A stretch of 32,529 nt of DNA from Gammaproteobacteria bacterium (GCA_027076245.1 JALTKC010000545.1:1-32529), one strand, 5' to 3'. Shown: positions 17,405 to 26,129, counted from the first letter of the stretch. The notes: generated by a model from the sequence alone, not told the origin. Translations and numbers: made by a program.

Positions 17405-18769
17405 ATGGCTAACAATAACGATGACTCAAAAAACTATAAAAAAACTTCCCTGGAAAGAGCATGGCATGATGCTCTGACACCGTTTGAAGAGTTTGTCCAT
17501 GATGAAGCTTCATCAGGGCTGCTATTGATGGCCTGTGCCATTCTGGCCATGGTAGCAGCTAATACCGGACTGGTGCATTTTTATGAGGCGGCTCTGCATA
17601 CCGAGCTAAGTATTAATGTCGGCCCCTATAGTATGAGTCGGAGTATCCATCACTGGATTAATGATGGCCTTATGGCCCTGTTTTTTTTAATGGTTGGGCT
17701 GGAAATCAAAAGGGAAGTGCTGATTGGGGAACTGGCTGAAATTCGTAAGGCCATTTTACCCATTGGTGCCGCTATCGGCGGTATGGTTATTCCCGCACTG
17801 ATTTATATCTCTATTAATAGCGGTACCGATGCCAGCGGCGGCTGGGGTATTCCAATGGCAACCGATATTGCTTTTGCGGTGGGTGTACTCGCTCTGCTGG
17901 GTAACCGGATCCCTAAACCGTTAATCGCTTTTCTGCTGGCACTGGCCATCGTTGATGATCTGGGGGCTGTTATCGTTATTGCCCTGTTTTATACCGCAGA
18001 AATTAACCTTCTGGCTCTGGGATTTGCCGGCATTGCCCTGGTTATGCTGATAGGGATTAATGTTCTGGGTGTCAGAAAACCTCTGCCTTATATGCTGATT
18101 GGTTTTTTTATGTGGCTGGGTATGATGGAGTCAGGTATCCATGCGACCCTTGCCGGTGTACTGACGGCTCTGACTATACCGGCGGATTCGCGTTTTAAAG
18201 GCGCCGATTTCAGTGAAAAAATTACTGCCTTAATGGCACGCTTTAAAAAAGCCGATCATCCCCAGCGCAGCATACTGGAAAATTCTGAACAGCAGGCGAT
18301 TATGCAGACCATGGAAAATTATGTACATAATATGGAAAGCCCCCTGCAGAGGGTAGAGCACGGTATGCATCTGTGGGTATCCTTCCTTATTGTGCCTTTA
18401 TTTGCACTGGCTAATGCCGGCATCACCCTCAATTTCAGTGAACTGGGTAATATGATAGCGCATCCGGTCACCATGGGGATTTCAATTGGCCTGGTGGCTG
18501 GTAAAGTGCTGGGCGTGTTCGGTTTTTCCTGGATTGTGGTAAAAATGGGCTGGAGTACCTTACCTGATAAGGTAACTATGCCCATGATCGGCGGGGTTTC
18601 TCTGCTGGCAGGTATTGGTTTTACCATGTCTATATTCATTGCCGGGCTGGCATTTTCTGAACAGATGAATTACTTGCTAAATGCCAAGGTAGGCATTATC
18701 CTTGCCTCTTTAATCTCAGGTGTAGCAGGCTATCTGGTGTTACGCAAAGTAACCAGTACCGCTGTTTAA
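17405..18769 (+). CDS. nhaA: Na+/H+ antiporter NhaA
   Basis: WINDGLMALFFLMVGLEIKREVLIGELAEIRKAILPIGAAIGGMVIPALIY...GWGIPMATDIAFAVGVLALLGNRIPKPLIAFLLALAIVDDLGAVIVIALFY. Confidence 0.97.
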   Translation: MANNNDDSKNYKKTSLERAWHDALTPFEEFVHDEASSGLLLMACAILAMVAANTGLVHFYEAALHTELSINVGPYSMSRSIHHWINDGLMALFFLMVGLEIKREVLIGELAEIRKAILPIGAAIGGMVIPALIYISINSGTDASGGWGIPMATDIAFAVGVLALLGNRIPKPLIAFLLALAIVDDLGAVIVIALFYTAEINLLALGFAGIALVMLIGINVLGVRKPLPYMLIGFFMWLGMMESGIHATLAGVLTALTIPADSRFKGADFSEKITALMARFKKADHPQRSILENSEQQAIMQTMENYVHNMESPLQRVEHGMHLWVSFLIVPLFALANAGITLNFSELGNMIAHPVTMGISIGLVAGKVLGVFGFSWIVVKMGWSTLPDKVTMPMIGGVSLLAGIGFTMSIFIAGLAFSEQMNYLLNAKVGIILASLISGVAGYLVLRKVTSTAV

Positions 18770-18811
18770 GTATATGTTTAATCATAAGCAGCTTTTAACA
18801 TAGGACATTTT

Positions 18812-20044
18812 ATGGAACTGACGGACAATATTCTCAATTTTACTTCTTTTTATTCGGTAACCATTGCCATTATTGTATTGTTTATTGGTAAGGCATTAAA
18901 TTTTAAATTCACCGTTTTACGTGATTTTAATATACCGGAACCTGTAGTCGGCGGTCTGCTGTTTTCCATTATTTTTGCTCTGGTGCATTTTACCCTGGGT
19001 GTTTCTGTAGAATTTGACCTGGCAGCCAGAGACATTATGCTGGTTTACTTTTTTACCACTATTGGCTTAAATTCCAATATTATGGATCTGGTTAAAGGTG
19101 GCAAGCCTCTGATTATTTTATTAACGGCTACTATTTTATATATGATCCTGCAGAATCTGGTAGGGGTTTCCATTGCTTCAGTATTTGGCCTTGATCCCGT
19201 TATCGGTATGCTTGGAGGTACAGTTTCACTTATTGGCGGACACGGTACTGCTATTGCCTGGGCACCAACTTTTGCTGAAAAATTCGGTATCCAGAATGCT
19301 ATGGAAATCGGTATAGCCTGTGCTACTTTCGGCCTGATTTTTGCCAGTTTAATGGGTGGACCGATTGCCAGTTACCTGATTAAGAAGCACAATTTAAAAC
19401 CTGAAAATGATACGGTACAGGAAGTGGGTATTCCTTTTGAAGAAGAAGGGGCCAAAATTGATTATATGGGCTTTTTACATGCCATATTAGGTATTCATTT
19501 CAGTATTATGATAGGTATGGCACTTAATGAAAGTCTGGAAGAAATGGGGCTGAAACTGCCTTTATTTGTGACCTGTCTGTTTGCCGGTATTCTTATTTCA
19601 AGCTTTTTGACACCTAATGTTTCTAAAAAAATCAAATGGCTGGACTGGAATACCCGTAAAAAAGCCCTGGCACTGGTAGCTGATATTTCTCTGGGTATTT
19701 TCCTGGCCATGTCCTTAATGAGTATGCAGTTATGGGTTATTGTGGATCTGGCCGGCCCAATTATCACCATGGTTGTTGCCCAGTTTGTTATTGCTGCATT
19801 AATTGCCCTGTTTATTATTTTCCGGATTATGGGGCGTAATTATGATGCTGCTGTTATCTGCTCCGGCTTTGGCGGTATTTCATTAGGGTCTACGGCAACC
19901 GCTATGGCGAATATGACTGCAGTTACCCAGCGCTATGGCGCATCGCATCTGGCCTTTGTTATTGTCCCACTGGTGTGTGCCTTTTTTATTGACCTGGTTA
20001 ATGTGGTTCTCATTCAGTCTGCCCTGGGGTATTTTAGCAGCTAA
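18812..20044 (+). CDS. gltS: Sodium/glutamate symporter GltS family
   Basis: PEPVVGGLLFSIIFALVHFTLGVSVEFDLAARDIMLVYFFTTIGLNS...GTVSLIGGHGTAIAWAP...GGISLGSTATAMANMTAVTQRYGASHLAFVIVPLVCAFFIDLVNVV. Confidence 0.95.
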   Translation: MELTDNILNFTSFYSVTIAIIVLFIGKALNFKFTVLRDFNIPEPVVGGLLFSIIFALVHFTLGVSVEFDLAARDIMLVYFFTTIGLNSNIMDLVKGGKPLIILLTATILYMILQNLVGVSIASVFGLDPVIGMLGGTVSLIGGHGTAIAWAPTFAEKFGIQNAMEIGIACATFGLIFASLMGGPIASYLIKKHNLKPENDTVQEVGIPFEEEGAKIDYMGFLHAILGIHFSIMIGMALNESLEEMGLKLPLFVTCLFAGILISSFLTPNVSKKIKWLDWNTRKKALALVADISLGIFLAMSLMSMQLWVIVDLAGPIITMVVAQFVIAALIALFIIFRIMGRNYDAAVICSGFGGISLGSTATAMANMTAVTQRYGASHLAFVIVPLVCAFFIDLVNVVLIQSALGYFSS

Positions 20045-20093
20045 AGCAATAATGGCTGTAGATGGCTGTTTTAGTCATGAGAATAAAACACTT

Positions 20094-20118
20094 AAGCCCC
20101 TATAAAGGGGCTTTTTTT
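20094..20118 (+). terminator. Intrinsic terminator after gltS
   Basis: AAGCCCC-TATAAA-GGGGCTTTTTTT hairpin plus T-run. Confidence 0.93.
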
Positions 20119-20163
20119 GTGCATTTAAATTTTTTTTGCTAACACTAAGCTGTAATTTTCCTA

Positions 20164-20180
20164 TTAAAGTAGTACTTTAA
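20164..20180. repeat. 17-bp near-spacerless palindrome
   Basis: TTAAAGTA-G-TACTTTAA, perfect 8-bp arms, single central base. Confidence 0.9.
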
Positions 20181-20333
20181 GATTGTTTTTACAATATTAC
20201 AGTCTTTAGTTAATGTATATTATAAGAAGTTATAATAACTCGTTGAATAATAAGAAGAATGTGAAGTGGTTAAAAATTAATCAATTTATGCATCTTTCAA
20301 TGTTAATGCTGTTTCTAGGAAGATATTAAAAGC

Positions 20334-20379
20334 TTATTCACAGACTTATCCACAGCTTTTGTGGATAAAATTATACATA
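20334..20379. promoter_or_regulatory. DnaA-box cluster
   Basis: TTATTCACA (20334-20342), TTATCCACA (20346-20354), inverted TGTGGATAA (20360-20368), all matching TTATNCACA; plus TTATACATA (20371-20379), one mismatch. Confidence 0.75.
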
Positions 20380-20631
20380 ATTATTTGAATTAATCTAAAA
20401 CTTGTCCTTTTTTACTATAACGACTAAATTTATTATAAAGCCTGTATTTTTTATGGTTTACTTTTACTGTACTGTTTGTTTATCAGGCAGGGTTCTGGGT
20501 ATAAAAAGCTATAGAGTTTTTTGTAAAATACAGCTAAAATCCATGTTTTCTGATTTTCTGTTTCATTTGCAAACTAAAAAATTAATGAACCAGAAACCGC
20601 TTAATTTTCTAAAACTGAGGGTCTTAATAAA

Positions 20632-20934
20632 ATGTCAGTTCTTACCAGCATGTCAGATGATGGAGATATTTTGACAATAAAAGTGATTGGTAAGTTTCAG
20701 TTTCCCCTCGCTTCAGAATTTCGTCGAGCTTATACGGATATTGATCAGGTACAGAACTATGTTCTGGATTTACAGGATTCAGAATATCTGGATTCTTCCG
20801 CCCTGGGAATGATCATTGCTCTGTGGGAATTTGTAGAACGGGACAAGGCCCGCATTAAAATTATTAATGCCAATACTGAGGTGACTCAAATCCTGCAAAG
20901 TGCCAACTTTGATCAACTGGTTACTTTACCCTGA
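20632..20934 (+). CDS. STAS-domain protein (anti-sigma factor antagonist-like)
   Basis: DILTIKVIGKFQFPLASEFRRAYTDIDQVQNYVLDLQDSEYLDSSALGMIIALWEFVERDKARIKIINANTEVTQILQSANFDQLV: typical DSSALGM phosphoserine motif. Confidence 0.9.
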   Translation: MSVLTSMSDDGDILTIKVIGKFQFPLASEFRRAYTDIDQVQNYVLDLQDSEYLDSSALGMIIALWEFVERDKARIKIINANTEVTQILQSANFDQLVTLP

Positions 20935-21066
20935 TTTTTCTGGTCAGTCTCTTTACCGGATCTGCCTATCGGCATTTTACTGGCTACAGGCGTTTTACTG
21001 TTTATAGCGTTAAGCATTGTCATTATTCCTTAATTAACTCCATCTGAGAAATATCAGCGAAATTAT

Positions 21067-22026
21067 ATGCTTGATACTTTACCCCTTTTAAAAGCTATAA
21101 ACTTTCCTCATATCAGGCGTAAGCAGCTGGATATACTGCAGATTAATCTGGGTTACCGCTGTAACCAGCAGTGTCAGCACTGCCATGTCAATGCCGGGCC
21201 TAAACGAACGGAAACGATGTCTGTTGAAGTTCTGGCCGATATTCTCCGCTTTATTAAAACCAATGGTATTAAAACGGTGGATCTGACCGGTGGAGCACCG
21301 GAAATGCATCCTGAATTTTTATCCCTGATAAAGCAGCTTAATAAGATGCAGGTGCATATTATTGATCGCTGTAACCTGACAATACTCAATGAACCGGGTT
21401 ATGAATCCCTGGTGGAAAAGCTGGCAGAAAATCGTGTTGAAATTGTGGCTTCCTTGCCCTGTTATATGGAAGAAAATGTGGATAAACAAAGAGGTAACGG
21501 GGTATTTAAAAGTAGTATCGAGGCTTTGCAGAAACTTAATCAACTGGGCTACGGGCAACCCGACAGCCCGTTAACTCTTAATCTTGTTTATAATCCACAG
21601 GGTGCGGTACTGGCCCCTTCACAGGAAGTACTTAAAACGGATTACAAGAAATTTCTGGCACAACAGTTTGGTATTGTGTTTAACGAACTCTTTACCATTA
21701 CCAATGTCCCGGTTAAACGTTTCGGCAGTCTGTTAATATCCAGGCAGGAGTTTCAGCCCTATATGGAATTATTGCAGCAATCTCATACTGATGCTAATCT
21801 GGACGGTGTTATGTGCCGCTATCAGTTAAGCGTGGACTGGCAGGGTTATTTATATGACTGTGATTTTAATCAGATGCTGGGGTTGCCCTTAACCAGAACA
21901 ACAGAAAAACTGCATATTTCCAATGTCAGTCTGACTGAACTGAATAATAAGGATATTATCGTTGCAGGTCATTGTTATGCCTGTACCGCAGGGCAGGGCA
22001 GCAGTTGCGGTGGTGCCCTGAGCTGA
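21067..22026 (+). CDS. Radical SAM protein of the ArsS / radical SAM-Cys-rich domain family
   Basis: INLGYRCNQQCQHCHVNAGPKRTETMS (CxxxCxxC), VDLTGGAPEMHPEF, ASLPCYMEENVDKQRGNGVF, LNLVYNPQGAVLAPSQEVLKTDYKK, C-terminal GHCYACTAGQGSSCGGAL. Confidence 0.92.
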   Translation: MLDTLPLLKAINFPHIRRKQLDILQINLGYRCNQQCQHCHVNAGPKRTETMSVEVLADILRFIKTNGIKTVDLTGGAPEMHPEFLSLIKQLNKMQVHIIDRCNLTILNEPGYESLVEKLAENRVEIVASLPCYMEENVDKQRGNGVFKSSIEALQKLNQLGYGQPDSPLTLNLVYNPQGAVLAPSQEVLKTDYKKFLAQQFGIVFNELFTITNVPVKRFGSLLISRQEFQPYMELLQQSHTDANLDGVMCRYQLSVDWQGYLYDCDFNQMLGLPLTRTTEKLHISNVSLTELNNKDIIVAGHCYACTAGQGSSCGGALS

Positions 22027-22718
22027 TGTCATGGCAACTGCTTTCCATTATCGTTCCCGTGCTTAATGAGGCCGATAATATAGAAGCCTTTTTAAAGCAT
22101 TTACAGCCTTTTAGAGAGCGGGGGCATGAAGTGGTACTGGTGGACGGTAAAAGCTCTGACAATACCTGTCAACTGGCCAGACCCTGGGTGGATCGTATGA
22201 TGTCTGTGCACAAAGGACGGGCTCGGCAGCAGACCATTGGCGCCAGAATCGCCACCGGGCAGATATTTCTGTTTCTGCATGCTGATACACGCTTGCCCGA
22301 GCAGGCCGATCAGCTTATTTTCCAGGCTCTGGAGACAGGAGGACAATGGGGGCGCTTTAATGTCCGCTTGTCGGGTTCAGCCATTATGTTCAGAATGATT
22401 GCGTCCATGATGAATGTACGTTCCTGTCTGAGCGGGATTGCTACCGGTGATCAGGCTATTTTTGTCACCCGAAGCCTGTATCATAACAGCGGCGGTTTTC
22501 CTGATATTCCATTAATGGAAGATATTGAGTTTTCCCGACACCTGAAAAAATTTTCCCGGCCCTGCTGCATAAAAACACCAGTCTGCACCTCATCACGGCG
22601 CTGGCAGCAGAATGGTATAGTTAAAACTATATTGTTTATGTGGTTATTGCGTCTGCAGTATTTTTTTGGTGTCAGCCCGGCAAAGTTACACCAAAAATAT
22701 TACCCTCCCAATGACTAA
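22026..22718 (+). CDS. TIGR04283-type family 2 glycosyltransferase (often named arsenosugar biosynthesis glycosyltransferase)
   Basis: MSWQLLSIIVPVLNEADNIEAFLKHLQPFRERGHEVVLVDGKSSDNTCQLA...HKGRARQQTIGARIATGQIFLFLHADTRLP...SGIATGDQAIFVTRSLYHNSGGFPDIPLMEDIEFSRHLKK; start 22026 overlaps upstream stop (TGATG). Confidence 0.9.
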   Translation: MSWQLLSIIVPVLNEADNIEAFLKHLQPFRERGHEVVLVDGKSSDNTCQLARPWVDRMMSVHKGRARQQTIGARIATGQIFLFLHADTRLPEQADQLIFQALETGGQWGRFNVRLSGSAIMFRMIASMMNVRSCLSGIATGDQAIFVTRSLYHNSGGFPDIPLMEDIEFSRHLKKFSRPCCIKTPVCTSSRRWQQNGIVKTILFMWLLRLQYFFGVSPAKLHQKYYPPND

Positions 22719-23403
22719 AGGTGGTTTAAGTTCAAAAAGGCTGCAATACTCTGATACGCAGATCATTATTTTTGCCAGGGAGCCGGTTTACGGGCAGGTT
22801 AAAACCCGGCTGATCCCGGCACTGGGTGAAGCCGGGGCCACAGAACTCTATACGGCTTTGCTGGATTTTACACTGAATAAACTCCATAGCTATCATCTTG
22901 CCCCGGTTATGCTGTGTATTACCCCTGAAAGCAGAACTGAATTTTTTCTGCGACGGTATTCTTTTACAGAATTACTGATCACAAAACAAAAGGGTGATGA
23001 TCTGGGTCAGAGAATGGTTCATGCCCTGAAACAGTCACTCAGTCATTTTTCCAGAGCCCTATTGATTGGGACTGACTGCCCTTTTTTTAACCGGAGTGAC
23101 CTGGAACAGGCCATAATAGCTCTGGATAGTCATGAAATGGTATTTGCACCTGCCTATGACGGAGGCTATGTACTGGTTGGTGCCAGACGTTTCGTTCCCG
23201 ACAGTTTTACCGGTATTGACTGGGGCAGTGAACAGGTCATGGAGCAGACTCGAAAACGCCTGAAGAAGTTAAAAATCAGCTGGCAGGAGATAGCTCAGCA
23301 ACAGGATATTGATGATGAGAATGATTTGAAGTATTTACAGCATGTCCATGAATTTTCTGATGCCTTTCCCTATATTCTTAATATCATTAACAGGTACTCT
23401 TAG
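22711..23403 (+). CDS. TIGR04282-type (DUF2064) glycosyltransferase
   Basis: IIIFAREPVYGQVKTRLIPALGEAGATELYTALL...LIGTDCPFFNRSDLEQAIIALDSHEMVFAPAYDGGYVLVGARRFVPDSFTGIDWGSEQVMEQT; start at ATG 22711 overlaps upstream stop. Confidence 0.9.
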   Translation: MTKGGLSSKRLQYSDTQIIIFAREPVYGQVKTRLIPALGEAGATELYTALLDFTLNKLHSYHLAPVMLCITPESRTEFFLRRYSFTELLITKQKGDDLGQRMVHALKQSLSHFSRALLIGTDCPFFNRSDLEQAIIALDSHEMVFAPAYDGGYVLVGARRFVPDSFTGIDWGSEQVMEQTRKRLKKLKISWQEIAQQQDIDDENDLKYLQHVHEFSDAFPYILNIINRYS

Positions 23404-23910
23404 CATATCAAACTCCTGTTCCCGATGTGCAGCACCCACATATTCTATTTTTACATTCAGACTGGTTTGTCTGAAATCAACCTTTGTCTGGCCCAGCCGA
23501 TAAGTCTGAGAACTGTTTGCAGGAAGAAAAATACTCCGAGAAGAATAAGGCAGTTTATTCTGATCCAGTACCACGGCCAGTAACTCCAGATTAACCGGTT
23601 TATCAGACGTATTTCTTAAATACAGGGTTGCATCATTGTCCACCATATAATCTTCAGGTAACAGGCGCCGGGTATATTTTTTAATGGAATAAGTGCCGGG
23701 TATGGTTTCCTTGTGCAGATGAGACACTAAAATTAACTCAAGTCCAGGAACCAGCTGGGTTTTTAACTGGTAATAAGGAGAAAATTCAATTTTTTCGATT
23801 TTCTGAGTATCCGGGTTGTAATTATCGTCTTTTGTCCAGGTGGATGTGGAGCAGGCCGTAATCAGGACAGTAAAGACTAAAACAACAAAAGCACCGCTAA
23901 TATTTCTCAT
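23335..23910 (-). CDS. Putative lipoprotein, hypothetical
   Basis: MRNISGAFVVLVFTVLITACSTS lipobox; beta-rich mature region; convergent with upstream gene and overlapping it by 69 bp. Confidence 0.75.
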   Translation of the reverse strand: MRNISGAFVVLVFTVLITACSTSTWTKDDNYNPDTQKIEKIEFSPYYQLKTQLVPGLELILVSHLHKETIPGTYSIKKYTRRLLPEDYMVDNDATLYLRNTSDKPVNLELLAVVLDQNKLPYSSRSIFLPANSSQTYRLGQTKVDFRQTSLNVKIEYVGAAHREQEFDMLRVPVNDIKNIGKGIRKFMDML

Positions 23911-24024
23911 AAAAAATTCTCTGGCCGAATTAAGATAACTTATTATTTATTATAGACTGATTTCATCAAGAAAGTTTAGGTATAATAGCCTCCTTTTAAT
24001 TTACTCGGATTGAGCCATAAATCT

Positions 24025-25929
24025 ATGTCCATTTTTTCCATTGATGATCTCAGCCTGGCATTTGGTACTCATGTGCTGCTGGATCATGCCAGTTTTTCCC
24101 TGGATAGAGGGGAGAGAGTCTGTCTGATTGGGCGTAATGGTACGGGTAAAACCACCTTAATGCGTTTAATTCAGGGTGAAATGCAGCCTGATGAAGGGGA
24201 TATTCGTAAGAAAGACGGCCTGGTGGTGGCATCACTGTCTCAGGAAGTGCCCCATGAAGCGACTGGCAGCGTGTTTGACATTGTCAGCTCCGGTCTCGGC
24301 AATGCGGCGCAGTTATTACAGGATTACCATCATGTGCTGCATGAAGTCAGTCAGGGCGATGAGCTGGCCTTAAAAAAAATGGAGACCATTCAGCATGATC
24401 TGGAAGCGATTAATGGCTGGTCCATGGTGCAGCGAGTGGAAGAAACCATTTCCCGTCTGCAGCTTAATGGGGATGATTTAATTGAAAATCTGTCCGGTGG
24501 TTTAAAACGCCGGGTCATGCTCGCTAAGGCCCTGGCTAATGAGCCGGATATTCTGATGCTGGATGAGCCGACCAACCACCTGGATATAGAATCCATTCTC
24601 TGGCTGGAAAATTTCCTTAAAAGTTACAGCGGCTGTGTACTGTTTATTACCCATGACCGGATATTTCTGCAAAATGTGGCTACCCGTATTCTGGAGCTGG
24701 ATCGAGGCAAGCTGGTGTCTTTTCCCTGTGATTACCAGACTTATTTGCGTCGCAAGGAAGAACTGCTGCATGCGGAAGCAAAAGCCAATGAACTGTTTGA
24801 TAAAAAGCTGGCGGAAGAAGAAGTCTGGATCCGTCAGGGCATTAAAGCCCGTCGTACCCGTAATGAAGGCCGGGTAAGAGCTCTTAAGGCCATGCGGGAT
24901 GAACGTAGCCGGCGCAGAAATCTGCAGGGCAAAGCCAGACTGGAAGTGGATGATCAGAAAAAATCTGGCAAGCTGGTGATTGAAGTGGAGAACATCAGCT
25001 TTAAATATGAAAACCATTACCTGGTTAAAGATTTTTCAACCCTGATTTTACGCGGTGACCGCATTGGGATCATCGGCCCTAATGGGGTGGGTAAAACTAC
25101 CCTGTTAAATTTACTGCTGGGAAAACTGGTACCACATAGTGGTACCGTCAAACTCGGCACCAAACTGGAAATTGCCTATTTTGACCAGCTGCGTGATCAG
25201 CTGGATGAAGACAAAAGTATTCTGGAAAATATCGGGCAGGGAAGGGAATATGTGTCCATTAACGGTCGGGATCGTCATGTATACAGTTATTTAAGGGATT
25301 TTCTGTTTTCCTCACAGCGGGCCAAGGTGCCTGTTCGGGCCTTATCAGGGGGTGAACGTAATCGTCTGTTGCTGGCCAAGCTGTTTACCAAACCGGCTAA
25401 CTTAATGGTACTGGATGAACCCACCAATGATCTGGACAGTGATACCCTGGAACTGCTGGAATCCCTGTTAATGGAATACCAGGGCACCCTGATTATTGTC
25501 AGCCATGACCGGGCTTTCTTAAATAATGTGATCACCAGTTCCCTGGTGTTTGAAAACGGGGAATTAAATGAATACGTCGGCGGCTATGACGACTGGCTCA
25601 GACAACGCAAAGACCCTGTGGACAGCAAAGACACAGGCAAAAAAACACAGCAGAAAAAAACGAATTCTGATAAAGAATCAAAGGCATCAGGCAATAACAA
25701 TACTGCTGCCAAACTGACTTTTAGTGAACAGAAAGAACTGGAAAAACTGCCAGCTAAAATCGAGCAACTGGAAGAACAGCAGACAGAATTAGAAGCTGAA
25801 ATAGCCGAACCTGACTTTTACCAACAGGAAAAGTTTTTTATTAATAAAAAACTGGCGGAACTGGAAGACCTTAACAGGGAACTGGAAAAAACCTATGAGC
25901 GCTGGGAACTTCTGGAAGCAAAAAAATAA
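24025..25929 (+). CDS. uup: ABC-F ATPase Uup
   Basis: Two ABC domains (GRNGTGKTTLM, NLSGGLKRRVMLAKALANEPDILMLDEPTNHLD; GPNGVGKTTLL, ALSGGERNRLLLAKLFTKPANLMVLDEPTNDLD), linker and C-terminal coiled-coil. ATG 24025 preferred over TTG 24010. Confidence 0.95.
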   Translation: MSIFSIDDLSLAFGTHVLLDHASFSLDRGERVCLIGRNGTGKTTLMRLIQGEMQPDEGDIRKKDGLVVASLSQEVPHEATGSVFDIVSSGLGNAAQLLQDYHHVLHEVSQGDELALKKMETIQHDLEAINGWSMVQRVEETISRLQLNGDDLIENLSGGLKRRVMLAKALANEPDILMLDEPTNHLDIESILWLENFLKSYSGCVLFITHDRIFLQNVATRILELDRGKLVSFPCDYQTYLRRKEELLHAEAKANELFDKKLAEEEVWIRQGIKARRTRNEGRVRALKAMRDERSRRRNLQGKARLEVDDQKKSGKLVIEVENISFKYENHYLVKDFSTLILRGDRIGIIGPNGVGKTTLLNLLLGKLVPHSGTVKLGTKLEIAYFDQLRDQLDEDKSILENIGQGREYVSINGRDRHVYSYLRDFLFSSQRAKVPVRALSGGERNRLLLAKLFTKPANLMVLDEPTNDLDSDTLELLESLLMEYQGTLIIVSHDRAFLNNVITSSLVFENGELNEYVGGYDDWLRQRKDPVDSKDTGKKTQQKKTNSDKESKASGNNNTAAKLTFSEQKELEKLPAKIEQLEEQQTELEAEIAEPDFYQQEKFFINKKLAELEDLNRELEKTYERWELLEAKK

Positions 25930-25982
25930 CAATATCCTTGATTTTATACCCCAAGTAGTTTATTCTGCCCGACTTAATTCGT

Positions 25983-26070
25983 GGAGAGGTGGCCGAGTGG
26001 TCGAAGGCGCACGCCTGGAAAGTGTGTAAACCGAAAGGTTTCGGGGGTTCGAATCCCCCCCTCTTCGCCA
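25983..26070 (+). tRNA. tRNA-Ser (anticodon GGA)
   Basis: GGAGAGGTGGCCGAGTGGTCGAAGGCGCACGCCTGGAAAGTGTG...GGGGGTTCGAATCCCCCCCTCTTCGCCA: paired acceptor stem, CT-GGA-AA anticodon loop, long variable arm, encoded CCA. Confidence 0.96.
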
Positions 26071-26129
26071 TTAATTTTAAGTCTCTTTGTTTATTCTGAA
26101 AAACTCCCCAAACAATTATTGTTTCAGCT

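Noticed and set aside
20203-20230. dif-like core AATGTATATTAT in the gltS-STAS gap
   Set aside because: The 12-bp centre matches the E. coli dif core, but the outer XerC half (TCTTTAGTTAA) matches at only about 4 of 11 and the XerD half (TTATAAGAAGT) at about 7 of 11; likely chance in AT-rich sequence.
20402-20674. 90-aa plus-strand ORF in the AT-rich gap
   Set aside because: Phe/Lys-rich composition typical of AT-rich noncoding DNA, and overlaps the clearly coding STAS start in another frame.
24502-25017. Minus-strand 171-aa ORF
   Set aside because: Fully antisense to uup; no recognisable domain.
25983-26129. Mobile-element insertion at tRNA-Ser
   Set aside because: tRNA-Ser is a common integration site, but no integrase, tRNA 3'-end duplication or phage-like genes are visible downstream.
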